Assembly (NCBI RefSeq): GCF_900129865.1 | Contig: NZ_FQXD01000004.1 | Location: 151,696-215,695 of the forward strand | DNA from: Virgibacillus chiguensis | Lineage (GTDB): Bacteria > Bacillota > Bacilli > Bacillales > Amphibacillaceae | DNA: 64,000 nucleotides | Direction of reading: 5' to 3' | Shown: positions 9,387 through 18,984 of the stretch, in pieces | Numbering within the stretch: the stretch's first letter is position 1 | Layout of the letters: every line of letters starts with the position of its first letter | The notes under the pieces: model-generated | Database searches by the model: none | Seen by the model: only the letters and a program-made list of their open reading frames with translations | What the model was told of the DNA's origin: nothing | Position numbers and translations under genes: made by a program

Positions 9387-9771
9387 ACGGGTTAATAGTA
9401 TAAGCAAAACGACGGTATTCTGTCGATATAAGACTTCGATAGCTAAGTTTTTTAAGTGACTTTGGAAAAGAACGAAGAAGGACTACTTTGACACTGACAC
9501 TGAAGTAATGGCAGGACTTTTTTTAATGGTTCCTAACATCAAGTTTGATAATAGGAACCATTTCCTGTTTCATCTGTTGAACAAAGCACTATTGGATAAG
9601 CAAAATGATAGTATCATAACCGCTTGGTGGATCAAATTTATCCAACAGATTAAAAAGAGGGGGCTTGTCCTCTTTCAAGTTCCCTTAAATGTGTTGGGAT
9701 AAAACTGCATTGCTTCGAGCGTGTGACAAGTTATTTTATGATCGACTTTAAAAGCTTCTCTCCAATCTTTT

Positions 9772-10182
9772 TTATTCTGGAATCACCATAGCATGAAATT
9801 TTCGCTTTCGTGGACCATCAAATTCACAAAAGTAAACACCTTGCCATGTACCTAAAACAAGTTTTCCATCTTGGATAATGAGCGTTTGCGCATGACCAAC
9901 CGTACTTGTTTTTAAATGTGCAGCAGTGTTGCCTTCCATATGCCGATCCTCTGCATGTTCCCAAGGATAAATTTCATCTAATCGCATCAGCATGTCTGTT
10001 TTTACATCGGGATCAGCATTTTCGTTCACCGTAATTCCTGCAGTTGTATGCAAGGAAGATACAACCATCATTCCGTTAATAACCTTTAATTCATAAATCC
10101 ATTGTTCCAGCTGGATTGTGATATCGATCATATCAGTATGACGATGCGTTGTAAGTGTAAATGTTTTTTGCAATGTAAACAT
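9772..10182 (-). CDS. YjbQ/UPF0047 family protein
   Basis: A 136-residue single-domain protein of the YjbQ family (Bacillus YugU type). Members show thiamine-phosphate-synthase-like activity in vitro, but the physiological role is unsettled. Signature segments are intact: [19 protein letters not shown], then [21 protein letters not shown], and [19 protein letters not shown] near the C-terminus. The conserved His residues of the fold are present. It is a single gene on the minus strand with a convergent gene upstream. Confidence 0.9.
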   Translation of the reverse strand: MFTLQKTFTLTTHRHTDMIDITIQLEQWIYELKVINGMMVVSSLHTTAGITVNENADPDVKTDMLMRLDEIYPWEHAEDRHMEGNTAAHLKTSTVGHAQTLIIQDGKLVLGTWQGVYFCEFDGPRKRKFHAMVIPE

Positions 10183-11202
10183 CCTTTCTGCATGTAAGTT
10201 TATTTTTTAATAGGAAGAAGCGCTTGGTTAACGAAAATGTCACCACACAACAATTTTTTGTTAGCATTGGCTGCTGAGTGGAAAAAGGATGCGCAGCAAG
10301 TTACTTTACAAACTTTATCCTTTCGTTCATGTTACAAGAAAACTACATATCCATAAAGGTTTGATTTGGCGATAAGCCGCGTTTTTCTAAAAAATGCGCA
10401 TTTCATTTTACTTGCAGTGAGTGTGACAACTAGCCAGCAACTTCTTTTGCAAAATAGCCCCCCTTTTCGTTCATATTATCATGATAACCTGCTGATGAAG
10501 AAACAAAACAGAGGAAGAATATCGCTGTTCAAACACCCTTCACAAGATTTTTATGTTTTTGTGCTAAAATAAAAGATGTTGCATGGATGTCGAAATGAGG
10601 TGCTGTAAGATTGGCGCTTGAAGTATTAAAGATGTCAAGTGAAGGATTGCAGAGTCAATTAGAACAACTTATGCATTGAAGTTTCTCTACTGTAAGATGT
10701 CGGTAGATGTGGGCAAAGCTGATGGGAAGATAGCAGCACCTACGTCCTTTTTAGGTTATACATTGAAGTACGAAACAATTGGCGGGGGTGAGAGAAAACC
10801 GTGCTAATGGAAGCTCCCTTTTATAACCTTACACTACGCTGTATAGAATTAGAAGATCCGTCATCTGATAGGGAAGAACTTGAAGGCGAGTTTTTTATAC
10901 AATTTCCGGGTTTATCGTTAAGAAAAACAATTGATTTTACTTTCATTCAATAAACCCAATAGAATGAGATTTTATTTGGATAATTATATACTCTATATGG
11001 TATTTGGGATAACCAGTGGCCTGTTTGCAGAGAACGAAAACGGACGGCTTTCATCATAAACAATTGGCGATAACCAAGTTTTTCTTGAAAGATAAGAAAG
11101 CATCAAATTTGATGCTATGGCGTAACCAAACAACCGAACGCGCTCTGTCCGGCTTCATGAAGAACATGACATAATTTACTGCCCCACAACTTAGAAAGTG
11201 AG
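10183..11202. other. Gene-free stretch
   Basis: About 1 kb with frequent stops on both strands. ORFs such as the one at 10366-10572 have no Shine-Dalgarno and no recognisable sequence. A 22-codon frame at about 10612 follows a weak GAGGTG. I see no repeat or RNA element that can be supported, and it may be decayed sequence. Confidence 0.4.
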
Positions 11203-11994
11203 ATGATGATCATTTTTATAATTTACTTCTTAATAGGGTTGATCGCCTGCACCGCTGGAGCAATGGCTGGCTTAGGCGGGGGAATTATTATGAAGCCTTT
11301 ATTAGATATGTTAGGGCATTACAATTTATCGACGATTGGTATACTTTCTGCAGCAACAGTTTTTTCTATGTCTGTCGTTTCCATAGTCAAAGCGCGAAAT
11401 TCTAGTTTACATATCAATTGGACAAATAGTTTATTCATTGCAATTGGCTCGATTGCAGGTGGTTTCATTGGAAAAGGCATTTTTAATTATTTCGTTGTCC
11501 AATCAGGCTTATCTACGGTTATAGGTATGATTCAATCTATACTATTAGCTATTTTATTAATCATTATCTTTATTTTTATGAAGTATAATCATCGAATTAA
11601 AACATACCAGGTGCAAAATCGTGCCCTCATATTATTCGTTGGGTTTATTCTTGGTTTATTATCTGCTTTTTTAGGCATTGGAGGAGGACCTTTAAATGTT
11701 GCTCTGTTAGTATACATTTTTTCTATGAATACAAAGGATGCCAGTATTAATTCCATATTTATTATCTTTTTCTCGCAACTATCTTCACTCATTTTAGTAG
11801 CAATTTCGACTGGATATGCGCCCTATGATTTATCCATGATTTGGTTTATGGTTCCTGGTGGAATTCTTGGCGGAATGATTGGAAGTAATTTAGTCAAAAA
11901 AATATCCACAAGTGTTGTAGAACGTATTTTTAATATAACACTGTTAATCATTATTTTAATTACGATTTATAATATTGTGATGGAGTTGGTGTAA
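11203..11994 (+). CDS. TauE/SafE family (DUF81) membrane permease
   Basis: A 263-residue integral-membrane protein with about eight hydrophobic segments. The two internal repeats carry the family glycine motifs: GAMAGLGGGIIMKPLLDMLG near residues 19-40 and FLGIGGGPLNVALL near 154-167. Such proteins export sulfite, sulfoacetate or other small sulfur-containing organic anions; the substrate here is unknown. The Shine-Dalgarno (AAGTGAG) is modest. No sulfur-metabolism gene is adjacent. Repeat array B begins immediately after the stop codon. Confidence 0.88.
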   Translation: MMIIFIIYFLIGLIACTAGAMAGLGGGIIMKPLLDMLGHYNLSTIGILSAATVFSMSVVSIVKARNSSLHINWTNSLFIAIGSIAGGFIGKGIFNYFVVQSGLSTVIGMIQSILLAILLIIIFIFMKYNHRIKTYQVQNRALILFVGFILGLLSAFLGIGGGPLNVALLVYIFSMNTKDASINSIFIIFFSQLSSLILVAISTGYAPYDLSMIWFMVPGGILGGMIGSNLVKKISTSVVERIFNITLLIIILITIYNIVMELV

Positions 11995-12019
11995 ACTGAA
12001 CCTCGTCAACTTCTCCGAG

Positions 12020-12783
12020 ATAAGTCGTCTCCCGTACGTCGAGATATGGAATACGCTCCTGTCCGAGTAGAAATCGCACCTCGCGTGCTGAGACTCGCTC
12101 CTGTTTGAGTAGAAAACGCACCTCGCATGCGGGGGCTCGCTCCTGTCCGAGTAGAAAACGCACCTCGCGCGCTGGAATACGCTCCCGTTTGAGAGAATAC
12201 CGCGCCTCGCGTGCTGAGACTCGCTCCCGTTTGAGTAGAAAACGCACCTCGCGCGCAGAAACTCGCTCCTGTCCGAGAGAATACCGCACCTCATGCACGG
12301 AGATACGCTCCTGTCCGAGTAGAAATCGCACCTCGCGCGCTGGAATACGCTCCCGTTTGAGAGAATACCGCGCCTCGCGTGCTGAGACTCGCTCCCGTTT
12401 GAGTGGAAATCGCACCTCGCGCGCAGGAACTAGCTCCCGTCCGAGAGAATACCGCTCCTCGTGTGCTGAAATCGCTCCCGTCCGAGAGAATACCGCTCCT
12501 CGTGTGCTGAAATCGCTCCCGTCCGAGTATAAAACGCACCTCGCGTGCTGAGACTCGCTCCTGTCCGAGTAGAAAACGCCCCTCGCGCACGGAGACACGC
12601 TCCCGTTTGAGTAGAAAACGCACCTCGTGCACGGAGACTCGCTCCTGTCTGAGTAGAACACGCACCTCGCATGCGGGGGCTCGCTCCTGTCCGAGTAGAA
12701 ATCGCACCTCGCGCACGGAAACTCGCTCCCGCCCGGTAGAACACGCTCATCCCGCGCGAAATCTCGCTCATGTCAAAGGAAAC
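12020..12783. repeat. Array B: about 36 tandem 21-bp units (42-bp dimers)
   Basis: Alternating 21-bp units of the types CGCTCCTGTCCGAGTAGAAAT and CGCACCTCGCGTGCTGAGACT run for about 760 bp between two convergent genes. Because 21 is a multiple of three and the units lack stops, long ORFs appear on both strands in several frames (such as 12105-12551 plus and 11960-12661 minus). They overlap one another and have no credible start sites, so they are rejected as genes. The period and the CGCTC...CGAG...AAA core match array A at 1030-1790. Confidence 0.85.
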
Positions 12784-12825
12784 CTCCCTTTACCGGACGT
12801 TCCACCCGATTAACCAGAAACCACG

Positions 12826-12856
12826 ATAAAAAGCTTTGCAAAACATTGCAAAGCTT
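12826..12856 (-). terminator. Terminator of the LysM-NlpC/P60 gene
   Basis: AAGCTTTGCAA (12831-12841) and TTGCAAAGCTT (12846-12856) form an 11-bp stem with a 4-base loop. Read on the minus strand it is followed by TTTTT. Confidence 0.85.
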
Positions 12857-12882
12857 CCTTATAACTTATCTTGTATTCTATG

Positions 12883-14004
12883 TTAATAAAAACGTTTAAA
12901 GCTATCGAAATGGCTTTTCCAGTAGGAGTTATTTAGATTACTAATTTCTACGCCATTTGCTCCTGCATGAATGAAATTATTGTTTCCTAAATAAACGCCT
13001 AGATGCGAGATTCCTGGGCGATAGGTGCCTGCAAAGAAGACAAGGTCGCCTACTTTTGGATTGTTAATGTGATAGGATCTGTTGTAATATCCGTCACTAG
13101 ATGTGCGGCCCATGCTTTTTCCACCTTTATTGTAGACGTAGTGGATGAAGCCGCTACAATCAAATCCAGAAGGGCTTGATCCGCCCCAAACATAAGGTAC
13201 ACCTTGAAAGCTTTTGGCAGTGCTAACGACTTTATTGACATTAAAATCTACGTTCGCGTTTCCAGTTGACCCACTTCCGCTATTTCCACTTGATGATCCG
13301 TTGGAGCTACCAGAATTAGAGTTTGCTTTTTTTCCAATATGAAGCTTTTGACCGACGAAAATGAGATCTGAGCGCAAGTTGTTCCAACGTTTTAAATTGG
13401 ATACTGATACGTTGTATTTTGCTCCGATTTCAGATAGTGTGTCACCAGATTTAACGACATACGTCTTTGAGGAACTACTAGATCCGCTGGACGAGCTATT
13501 TCCAGAGCTTGAATTTCCACCCGAATGGTTACTTGAGCCCGCATTACTGCCTGTCCCATTTTTGCTCACTACGAAAACATTACCAGGGTAGATGAGTGTG
13601 GAATTCAAATTGTTCCATTTCATTAGGTTACGTATCGATATATTGTGTTTGAAAGCTATACCGCTCAAAGTATCACCGCGTTTTACAGTGTATTTCTTGG
13701 CATTGCTGCTAGAACTGCTATTCGAGTTATTGGAATGAGTACTGGAATTATTTGAACTGGACTGGTTGGAAGAACTTCCATTTTTGGTTGTTTCAATGAT
13801 TTGGTTAGGAAAGATTAAGCTACTAGATAAGTTGTTGATCGATTTTAGTTCTGAAACGCTTGTATTATACTTTTGGGCAATCTTCCACAAAGAATCACCG
13901 TTTTTTACTTTATAGGATGCGGCTTCAGCCTCTTCCGCGGTAAAAATGATTGATGCAATTGCTGCTCCTGCTGTTACAGACATTAACATTTTCTTATTAT
14001 TCAT
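12883..14004 (-). CDS. Secreted peptidoglycan endopeptidase, three LysM + NlpC/P60
   Basis: A 373-residue cell-wall hydrolase of the LytE/CwlS type. An N-terminal signal peptide ends around AEEAEAA. Three LysM peptidoglycan-binding modules follow (about residues 30-74, 103-147 and 180-224), separated by Ser/Asn/Gly-rich linkers. The C-terminal NlpC/P60 domain (about 255-373) has the catalytic Cys in FDCSGFIHY, a His in ISHLGVYLG and a further His in FIHAG. This class cleaves the D-Glu to meso-diaminopimelate bond of stem peptides and acts in cell separation or elongation. It is a single gene closed by a strong terminator, and array B lies beyond it. Confidence 0.93.
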   Translation of the reverse strand: MNNKKMLMSVTAGAAIASIIFTAEEAEAASYKVKNGDSLWKIAQKYNTSVSELKSINNLSSSLIFPNQIIETTKNGSSSNQSSSNNSSTHSNNSNSSSSSNAKKYTVKRGDTLSGIAFKHNISIRNLMKWNNLNSTLIYPGNVFVVSKNGTGSNAGSSNHSGGNSSSGNSSSSGSSSSSKTYVVKSGDTLSEIGAKYNVSVSNLKRWNNLRSDLIFVGQKLHIGKKANSNSGSSNGSSSGNSGSGSTGNANVDFNVNKVVSTAKSFQGVPYVWGGSSPSGFDCSGFIHYVYNKGGKSMGRTSSDGYYNRSYHINNPKVGDLVFFAGTYRPGISHLGVYLGNNNFIHAGANGVEISNLNNSYWKSHFDSFKRFY

Positions 14005-15116
14005 TCATTATTCCTCCCTATTTATGTTGAAATATTTTTTAACCACTCCTAATGGAGGAAGTTAAAAAATCAATGACCTTTGACGCAGTCTCATTTCTTA
14101 TAAAAGACTTGACTTATCGCAAATTCTTTATAGCGAAAACGCTGCAAGTGCCTTTTAAATGGTCGCTCCCCCAATGCGAGTCCGATAAACTTTTAGCAAT
14201 TTATACTTTCCTATAGTTCATATTAGGTAGTAACCCTTTGTTGTTTGGTTCAAAAGTACTTTTCATACTATTTTTCTAGTCATGTTTGTTTGCGAAAACG
14301 TACGCTTCATAGATGTTAAAAATGCAATTTCCCATTCGGCATGTTTCATTCTGAAAAAGAGCAATCCCTAAAGTTTTTCTTTTGCCATGTTGCTGAATAA
14401 CCATGAACGCATGAATTACTATTCCTCTCCCAACCAAGAACTCAATACGACAAAATTCGCCTAGTACAGACATGAAATGATGATGATACAAAATCTTTCT
14501 CTTATAAAACTAAACAAATTACTGTGTCTGTATTTCTTTACTAGCACTGCCACGTTGTTTCTTGCTGTATATTATTTACTAATGACGTTACCCAATCATA
14601 CTAAAGAACCAGTATAAAAGATATGTTTTCATATTATATCGGTTCAATTTCCCTATTGTTAAATCACTTTAGGGAAAAAAGTAGAAAAATATAATTAGTT
14701 CTTTCGTCTATTAATGGACAGGAGAGAAAAAAGTTCATAGTAAGCGAAACGTTATTATAGAGCGGATGTGAACGGTATTATCGTAGCTTTGGAAACAAAA
14801 AGCACTAAATTTGTAACTCTAGAAAAATTTATCGTACATGGTCCAAAGGACTTGAATAAGATGGGTACTTAGATACTGTTATCGCTTGCTTAAAACGATG
14901 CAGTACCTACGCCTTATGACCTAAATCGCCAGATATTTAATACTTTAGTAATCCATGTTGCATGTTGACGAAGTGCTAGATTTGATAACATGTTCGAAAT
15001 ATCGAGGTTTATTTGTAATCAGAATTTAATTTAACGGTTTACTGTTTAATTCAAGCGTTTTTTTGCAACATATCTTTTCAAATTCATAAATTTACCAACT
15101 ATTCTATGTCGTTTTA
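14005..15116. other. Gene-free stretch before the capsule cluster
   Basis: About 1.1 kb with no convincing gene. A 71-codon minus ORF at 14276-14491 has no clear Shine-Dalgarno and is not recognised. AT-rich sequence with scattered stops suggests decayed or regulatory DNA upstream of the polysaccharide locus. Confidence 0.4.
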
Positions 15117-15125
15117 TGTTATAAT
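15117..15125 (+). promoter_or_regulatory. Extended -10 promoter of the capA-like operon
   Basis: TGTTATAAT is a TGN-extended -10 box located 59 bp before the capA-like start. No good -35 is present, which is typical for extended -10 promoters. Confidence 0.5.
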
Positions 15126-15183
15126 TCATAACTAGGTTTATTCATAAAACAATGTATAGAAGAATAAAAATGGAGGTAACTTT

Positions 15184-15948
15184 ATGGAAGAGACGATTTC
15201 CTTAAAGGAGATATTTGCTGTCTTAAAAAAGCGAATGTTGCTTATTTTAGCTTGTATATTTGGGGCTGCGGTGATTGCCGCTGTCGTTAGCTATTTGGTG
15301 TTGACACCAACATACGAAGCAGATTCTTCCTTTATCGTTAACCAAAGCCAGCAAGATGCGGAAACGCCATATAATGTCAATGATATACGAACAAACGTGG
15401 AACTCATTAATACATATAATGTCATTATTAAAAGTCCGCGCATTTTGAGTCAGGTAGTAGACGAACTGGGCTTGGACATGACAAGTGGTCAGTTAGCACA
15501 AAAAATTCAAGTATCTAGCGAGGAACAGTCACAAGTTGTGACGGTAACTGCTACGGATGAAAGTCCTGAACGTGCTGTTGAAATGGCAAATACAACGGTG
15601 ACTACATTTCAAGATGAGATTCCAGAACTCATGAATGTCGACAATGTGAATATTTTGTCGGAGGCAGAACTTGGAACAAATCCGTCTCCTGTTTCACCAA
15701 ATCCAATGTTAAATACAGCGATTGCAATTGTGCTCGGTGCGATGATTGGTGTTGGAATTGCGTTTTTATTAGAATATTTGGATAACACAATTACAACTGA
15801 AGACGACATTGAGCAGCACCTTGATATTCCTGTCCTCGGCACAATTTCAACTGTTCAAGAAAAAGATATTAGCGAGCAACAATTCCGCCCACAACCAAGA
15901 AATCTGGAGAGGGGGAGCCAACATGTTACGCGGAAAAAATCCGTCTAG
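15184..15948 (+). CDS. Polysaccharide co-polymerase / tyrosine-kinase modulator (CapA/YveK-like)
   Basis: A 254-residue Wzz-family membrane protein. Two transmembrane segments (about residues 20-40 and 176-196) flank an extracellular coiled region, and a C-terminal cytoplasmic tail follows. In Firmicutes this protein is split from its kinase partner and activates the CapB-type kinase through that tail, controlling chain length and export. The Pro-rich NPSPVSPNPMLN stretch just before the second helix is characteristic. A GGAGG Shine-Dalgarno and an extended -10 promoter precede it. Its 3' end overlaps the kinase gene by 26 bp, implying coupled translation. It is the first gene of the capsule/EPS cluster. 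Confidence 0.88.
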   Translation: MEETISLKEIFAVLKKRMLLILACIFGAAVIAAVVSYLVLTPTYEADSSFIVNQSQQDAETPYNVNDIRTNVELINTYNVIIKSPRILSQVVDELGLDMTSGQLAQKIQVSSEEQSQVVTVTATDESPERAVEMANTTVTTFQDEIPELMNVDNVNILSEAELGTNPSPVSPNPMLNTAIAIVLGAMIGVGIAFLLEYLDNTITTEDDIEQHLDIPVLGTISTVQEKDISEQQFRPQPRNLERGSQHVTRKKSV

Positions 15949-16624
15949 ACCTGGAACGAAGATGCGTCATTTAATCGCCAAATTAAATCCAAAATCACCT
16001 ATTTCTGAACAGTATCGTACGATTCGTACGAATATAGACTTTGCTTCTGTCGATAATGAAATCCGTTCCTTACTTGTAACGTCATCAGGACCTGCAGAAG
16101 GAAAATCTATGACAATTGCTAATTTAGCTGTTGTATACGCTCAACAAGGAAAAAAAGTGCTGTTAGTTGACGCTGACTTACGTAAACCGACAGTACATTA
16201 TACGTTTCGCATTGATAATTTACGGGGGCTTAGTAATCTATTAGTTGGAGAAAACTCTTTGGATCAGGTGATTCAGCGAACCGATGTAGATAACTTGGAT
16301 GTAATGTCTTGTGGCCCTATACCGCCGAACCCATCTGAATTATTAGCTTCCAAGAAGATGAAAAGCTTGTTAGAAGAGCTAAAAGGAAATTATGATATGG
16401 TCATTTTCGACATGCCACCAGTTTTAGCTGTGACGGATGCGCAAATTATGGCGAACATTGTAGATGGTTCCATTCTTGTCGTTCGCAGCAAATATACGGA
16501 AATTGAAGGCGCGCAAAAAGCGATCGAAGCATTACAGCCTGCTAAAGCAAAACTTTTAGGTGCAGTGCTTAATGACCGTGAAAAGAAACAGTCCAATTAT
16601 TATTACTATTACGGAGCAAAATAA
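15923..16624 (+). CDS. Bacterial tyrosine kinase (CapB/CpsD/YwqD-like)
   Basis: A 233-residue cytoplasmic BY-kinase that autophosphorylates on C-terminal tyrosines and, with its CapA-type partner, drives polysaccharide polymerisation. Walker A is SSGPAEGKSM (about 54-63), Walker A' is LLVDADLRKP (about 80-89) and Walker B is MVIFDMPP. The protein ends in a YYYYYGAK tyrosine cluster. The ATG at 15923 is chosen because GAGAGGGGGAG lies just upstream; the ORF could be opened to 15809 inside the preceding gene. It overlaps the modulator by 26 bp and is followed by a strong terminator, so the two form a compact bicistron. Confidence 0.92.
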   Translation: MLRGKNPSRPGTKMRHLIAKLNPKSPISEQYRTIRTNIDFASVDNEIRSLLVTSSGPAEGKSMTIANLAVVYAQQGKKVLLVDADLRKPTVHYTFRIDNLRGLSNLLVGENSLDQVIQRTDVDNLDVMSCGPIPPNPSELLASKKMKSLLEELKGNYDMVIFDMPPVLAVTDAQIMANIVDGSILVVRSKYTEIEGAQKAIEALQPAKAKLLGAVLNDREKKQSNYYYYYGAK

Positions 16625-16626
16625 AG

Positions 16627-16663
16627 CAAAACTCCTTATTCTCTTGGATAAGGAGTTTTGTTG
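16627..16663 (+). terminator. Terminator after the kinase gene
   Basis: CAAAACTCCTTAT (16627-16639) pairs perfectly with ATAAGGAGTTTTG (16648-16660). The T-rich stretch is in the stem itself. A gap of about 370 bp without a gene follows up to the next promoter. Confidence 0.8.
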
Positions 16664-16970
16664 AAGTTCCTGTTTACATGTCATTGTGAAAAAAGAGGAT
16701 TCCAAAATGAAGCGAGTTGTTTTGAATGTATGCATGCATTTCAAAACAGTCCCAACGATGAGAGCACTTGAAGGCGACTTTTTTCCTAAATAAAGCGTTG
16801 AAAAACAGTATTGTCGTTAACATGTTACGAAACCAAAAAAATATTTCTTCGTGTGTTTGAAATACTCTTGTCAGTGATAAGAGAATACGGACGAGCTAAT
16901 GTTACATTATTCGAATTTGCAAAAATATTTTTAAGTTTAGTCTCTCTAAAGTGCAATTTATAATTATATT

Positions 16971-16979
16971 TGTTATAAT
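16971..16979 (+). promoter_or_regulatory. Extended -10 promoter of the capC-like gene
   Basis: TGTTATAAT, a TGN-extended -10 box, is placed 50 bp before the GTG start at 17030. The -35 region is weak. Confidence 0.45.
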
Positions 16980-17029
16980 CTACCTAATTATTCAATAGAA
17001 AATGTTTAATTCATAGGATGTGAATACAA

Positions 17030-17797
17030 GTGATCGATATTCATAGTCATATATTACCAGGTGTAGACGATGGAGCGAAGACAGAACAATATAGTTTGGA
17101 AATGGCTAAGGTAGCTATAGACCAAGGGATTCACACTATTATCGCTACACCACATCATCAAAATGGTGCTTTCAATAATTTTCGTTGGGAAATTGAAAAC
17201 CATGTAGAAATATTAAATGATTTGTTTAATAGAGAAGGTGTTTCGCTAACGGTATTGCCTGGTCAGGAAACACGTATTTATGGGGAAATGGTAGATGGCA
17301 TTAGGCAAAACGAACTACTCCCGTTAAACCACGGTAAATACCTTTTTGTGGAGTTCCCTTCTGACGCTGTACCACGATACACCTCACAACTTATATTTGA
17401 TATTCAAGTAGAAGGTTATACACCAATAATTGTGCATCCGGAAAGAAATCGAGCACTTCTCGAACACCCGAATCTATTATATGATTTGGTGTCCAAAGGT
17501 GCACTTTCCCAAGTTACAGCTGGTAGTGTAGTAGGTAAGTTTGGAAAAGATATTCAAAAGTTTACTACGCAAATCATCGAAGCGAATTTAACCCATTTTA
17601 TTGCATCTGATGCGCATAATACGACTTCACGTTCTTTCTACCTACGAGAGGCGTTTGAAGATGTGAAGAAAAACTTTGGCTCAGACTATTATTACATGTT
17701 TCTAGAAAATAGTAATCTACTTGTCGATAACAACCATGTAAATCGCTTGGAGCCAATGCGAGTGAAAAAGAAAAAGAAATTCCTTGGTCTATTTTAA
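17030..17797 (+). CDS. PHP-type tyrosine-protein phosphatase (CapC/CpsB/YwqE-like)
   Basis: A 255-residue metal-dependent phosphatase of the PHP family that dephosphorylates the CapB-type kinase. Metal-binding motifs are intact: IDIHSHILPGVDDGA at the N-terminus, ATPHHQNG, IVHPERNRAL and ASDAHN toward the C-terminus. The start is GTG at 17030; an AGGATG Shine-Dalgarno lies about 10 bases upstream. It has its own extended -10 promoter, so it is transcribed separately from the kinase pair upstream. Together the three genes form the usual phosphoregulatory module of Gram-positive capsule loci. Confidence 0.92.
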   Translation: MIDIHSHILPGVDDGAKTEQYSLEMAKVAIDQGIHTIIATPHHQNGAFNNFRWEIENHVEILNDLFNREGVSLTVLPGQETRIYGEMVDGIRQNELLPLNHGKYLFVEFPSDAVPRYTSQLIFDIQVEGYTPIIVHPERNRALLEHPNLLYDLVSKGALSQVTAGSVVGKFGKDIQKFTTQIIEANLTHFIASDAHNTTSRSFYLREAFEDVKKNFGSDYYYMFLENSNLLVDNNHVNRLEPMRVKKKKKFLGLF

Positions 17798-17964
17798 AAA
17801 GAATGGTAACTAGTTTGACGGTTTGTACTTAATCGTATAAAGAAGCGCGATGGATTCCCCCACATGAGATAGCAACAAGTTGTCGGCGAATGTTAGTACT
17901 TTTACGTTGAGACGGGCGAAAATCGAGCGGACAAGCGCGAATGTCATGGAGATGGCGATTGAAG

Positions 17965-18006
17965 AATCAACGTACGGGAATCAACGTACGGGAGTCAACG
18001 TATGAG
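17965..18006. repeat. Three tandem 14-bp repeats
   Basis: AATCAACGTACGGG occurs twice perfectly (17965-17978, 17979-17992) and a third time with changes (17993-18006). It lies in the gene-free stretch between the phosphatase and the response regulator. Confidence 0.7.
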
Positions 18007-18157
18007 AGCGATTACTATGAATTAGTAATCGAAATCCCGGTGAACGAGTTGCGGATTTCGCGAAAAAAAGTCAACTTTTCTTGAAATATGAGTGGAATTC
18101 TGAAGGTGTTCTTCTTTTAAATGCAGCATTGCATAAAGGTTTGTGCCGAAGTCTCTA

Positions 18158-18191
18158 GGTTGGTGTGGGTTCTTTTGAAACACACCAACCT
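18158..18191 (+). other. Perfect 11-bp inverted repeat before the response regulator
   Basis: AGGTTGGTGTG (18158-18168) pairs with CACACCAACCT (18181-18191). No T run follows directly, so it could be an operator or a leader hairpin rather than a terminator. It lies 54 bp before the regulator start. Confidence 0.5.
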
Positions 18192-18244
18192 GCTTCATAC
18201 TTGAAATAAAGAGCCTTTTTATTTTTAATGGGGGGTGTTCATTG

Positions 18245-18913
18245 ATGCGGATCATGCTAGTCGATGACGAGCAGCTTTTTATGGATGGTGTCGAAGCATT
18301 GTTAATCCAAGAAGAGGGTATGCAAGTTGTTACGACAGCTACAAATGGGAAATCGGCTATCCTTCAATTCAAAGCATATCAACCAGATCTCGTGCTCATT
18401 GATATCCATATGCCACATACAGATGCGATCAAGCTTATTGTACATATGAAAGAGTCTGCTGCTAATGTGAAAATTCTTGTCCTTACTTCATTTGCAGATG
18501 AAGATCTCATTGTGGCTGCTATATACGCTGGTGCAGACGGGGTTGTCCTAAAAAAACTAAACGGGGAGCATTTGATTGCATGCATGCGCTCTGTAATGCA
18601 AGATGAGGTTGTCTTCTCTGGAGAGGCTGCGCAAATTTTGGCGAAACGTATACTAGAACGCAAACTGGATAGACGAGAGTTGCTTGATGAGGCATTAAAA
18701 AATAGAGGGGTTTATTTGTCGAATCGAGAGCTAGATATTGCTTATTTGCTGACAGAAGGTGTTTCAAATAAGGATATTGCCAACCGATTATTTTTAAGTG
18801 AGGGTACGGTGAAAAATTATATCAGTAGCATATATCAAACGTTTCAAACGAATAATCGCAAGCAACTCATCACGTATTTTCAGGAGTTATTAGAAAAGAA
18901 GCCAATTTCGTGA
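18245..18913 (+). CDS. NarL/LuxR-family response regulator, orphan
   Basis: A 222-residue response regulator. The receiver domain (about residues 1-120) has the acidic pair Asp7/Asp8, phosphoacceptor Asp53 (LIDIHMP), the conserved Thr/Ser (VLTSF) and the Lys of VVLKKLNG. The C-terminal LuxR helix-turn-helix reads LSNRELDIAYLLTEGVSNKDIA followed by LSEGTVKNYISSIY. The ATG at 18245 is preferred over the TTG at 18242 because of the GGGGGGTG spacing. No histidine kinase gene lies nearby. Its position inside the polysaccharide cluster suggests, but does not show, that it controls EPS or motility genes. Confidence 0.88.
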   Translation: MRIMLVDDEQLFMDGVEALLIQEEGMQVVTTATNGKSAILQFKAYQPDLVLIDIHMPHTDAIKLIVHMKESAANVKILVLTSFADEDLIVAAIYAGADGVVLKKLNGEHLIACMRSVMQDEVVFSGEAAQILAKRILERKLDRRELLDEALKNRGVYLSNRELDIAYLLTEGVSNKDIANRLFLSEGTVKNYISSIYQTFQTNNRKQLITYFQELLEKKPIS

Positions 18914-18960
18914 AAAATGCCACAGGTGAAGTCGCGTTATCGGTATAGCGCTTTCATTAC

Positions 18961-18984
18961 GAAAAAGCATTATGATGCTTTTTC
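18961..18984 (+). terminator. Terminator after the response regulator
   Basis: GAAAAAGCAT (18961-18970) pairs with ATGCTTTTTC (18975-18984), and T residues lie in the descending arm. Confidence 0.7.

Noticed and set aside
9508-9702. 64-codon plus ORF after the MFS gene
   Set aside because: It has no ribosome binding site and contains inverted-repeat sequence (AATGGTTCCTA/TAGGAACCATT), so it reads like non-coding DNA.
10366-10572. 68-codon plus ORF
   Set aside because: No Shine-Dalgarno, no recognisable motif, and it lies in a decayed-looking gap.
11956-12813. Overlapping Arg/Ser-rich ORFs on both strands (up to 233 codons)
   Set aside because: They are products of the 21-bp period of array B. 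Frames on both strands are open at once, and no start signals exist.
14276-14491. 71-codon minus ORF
   Set aside because: Not recognised, with no convincing start signal; kept only as part of the gene-free stretch.
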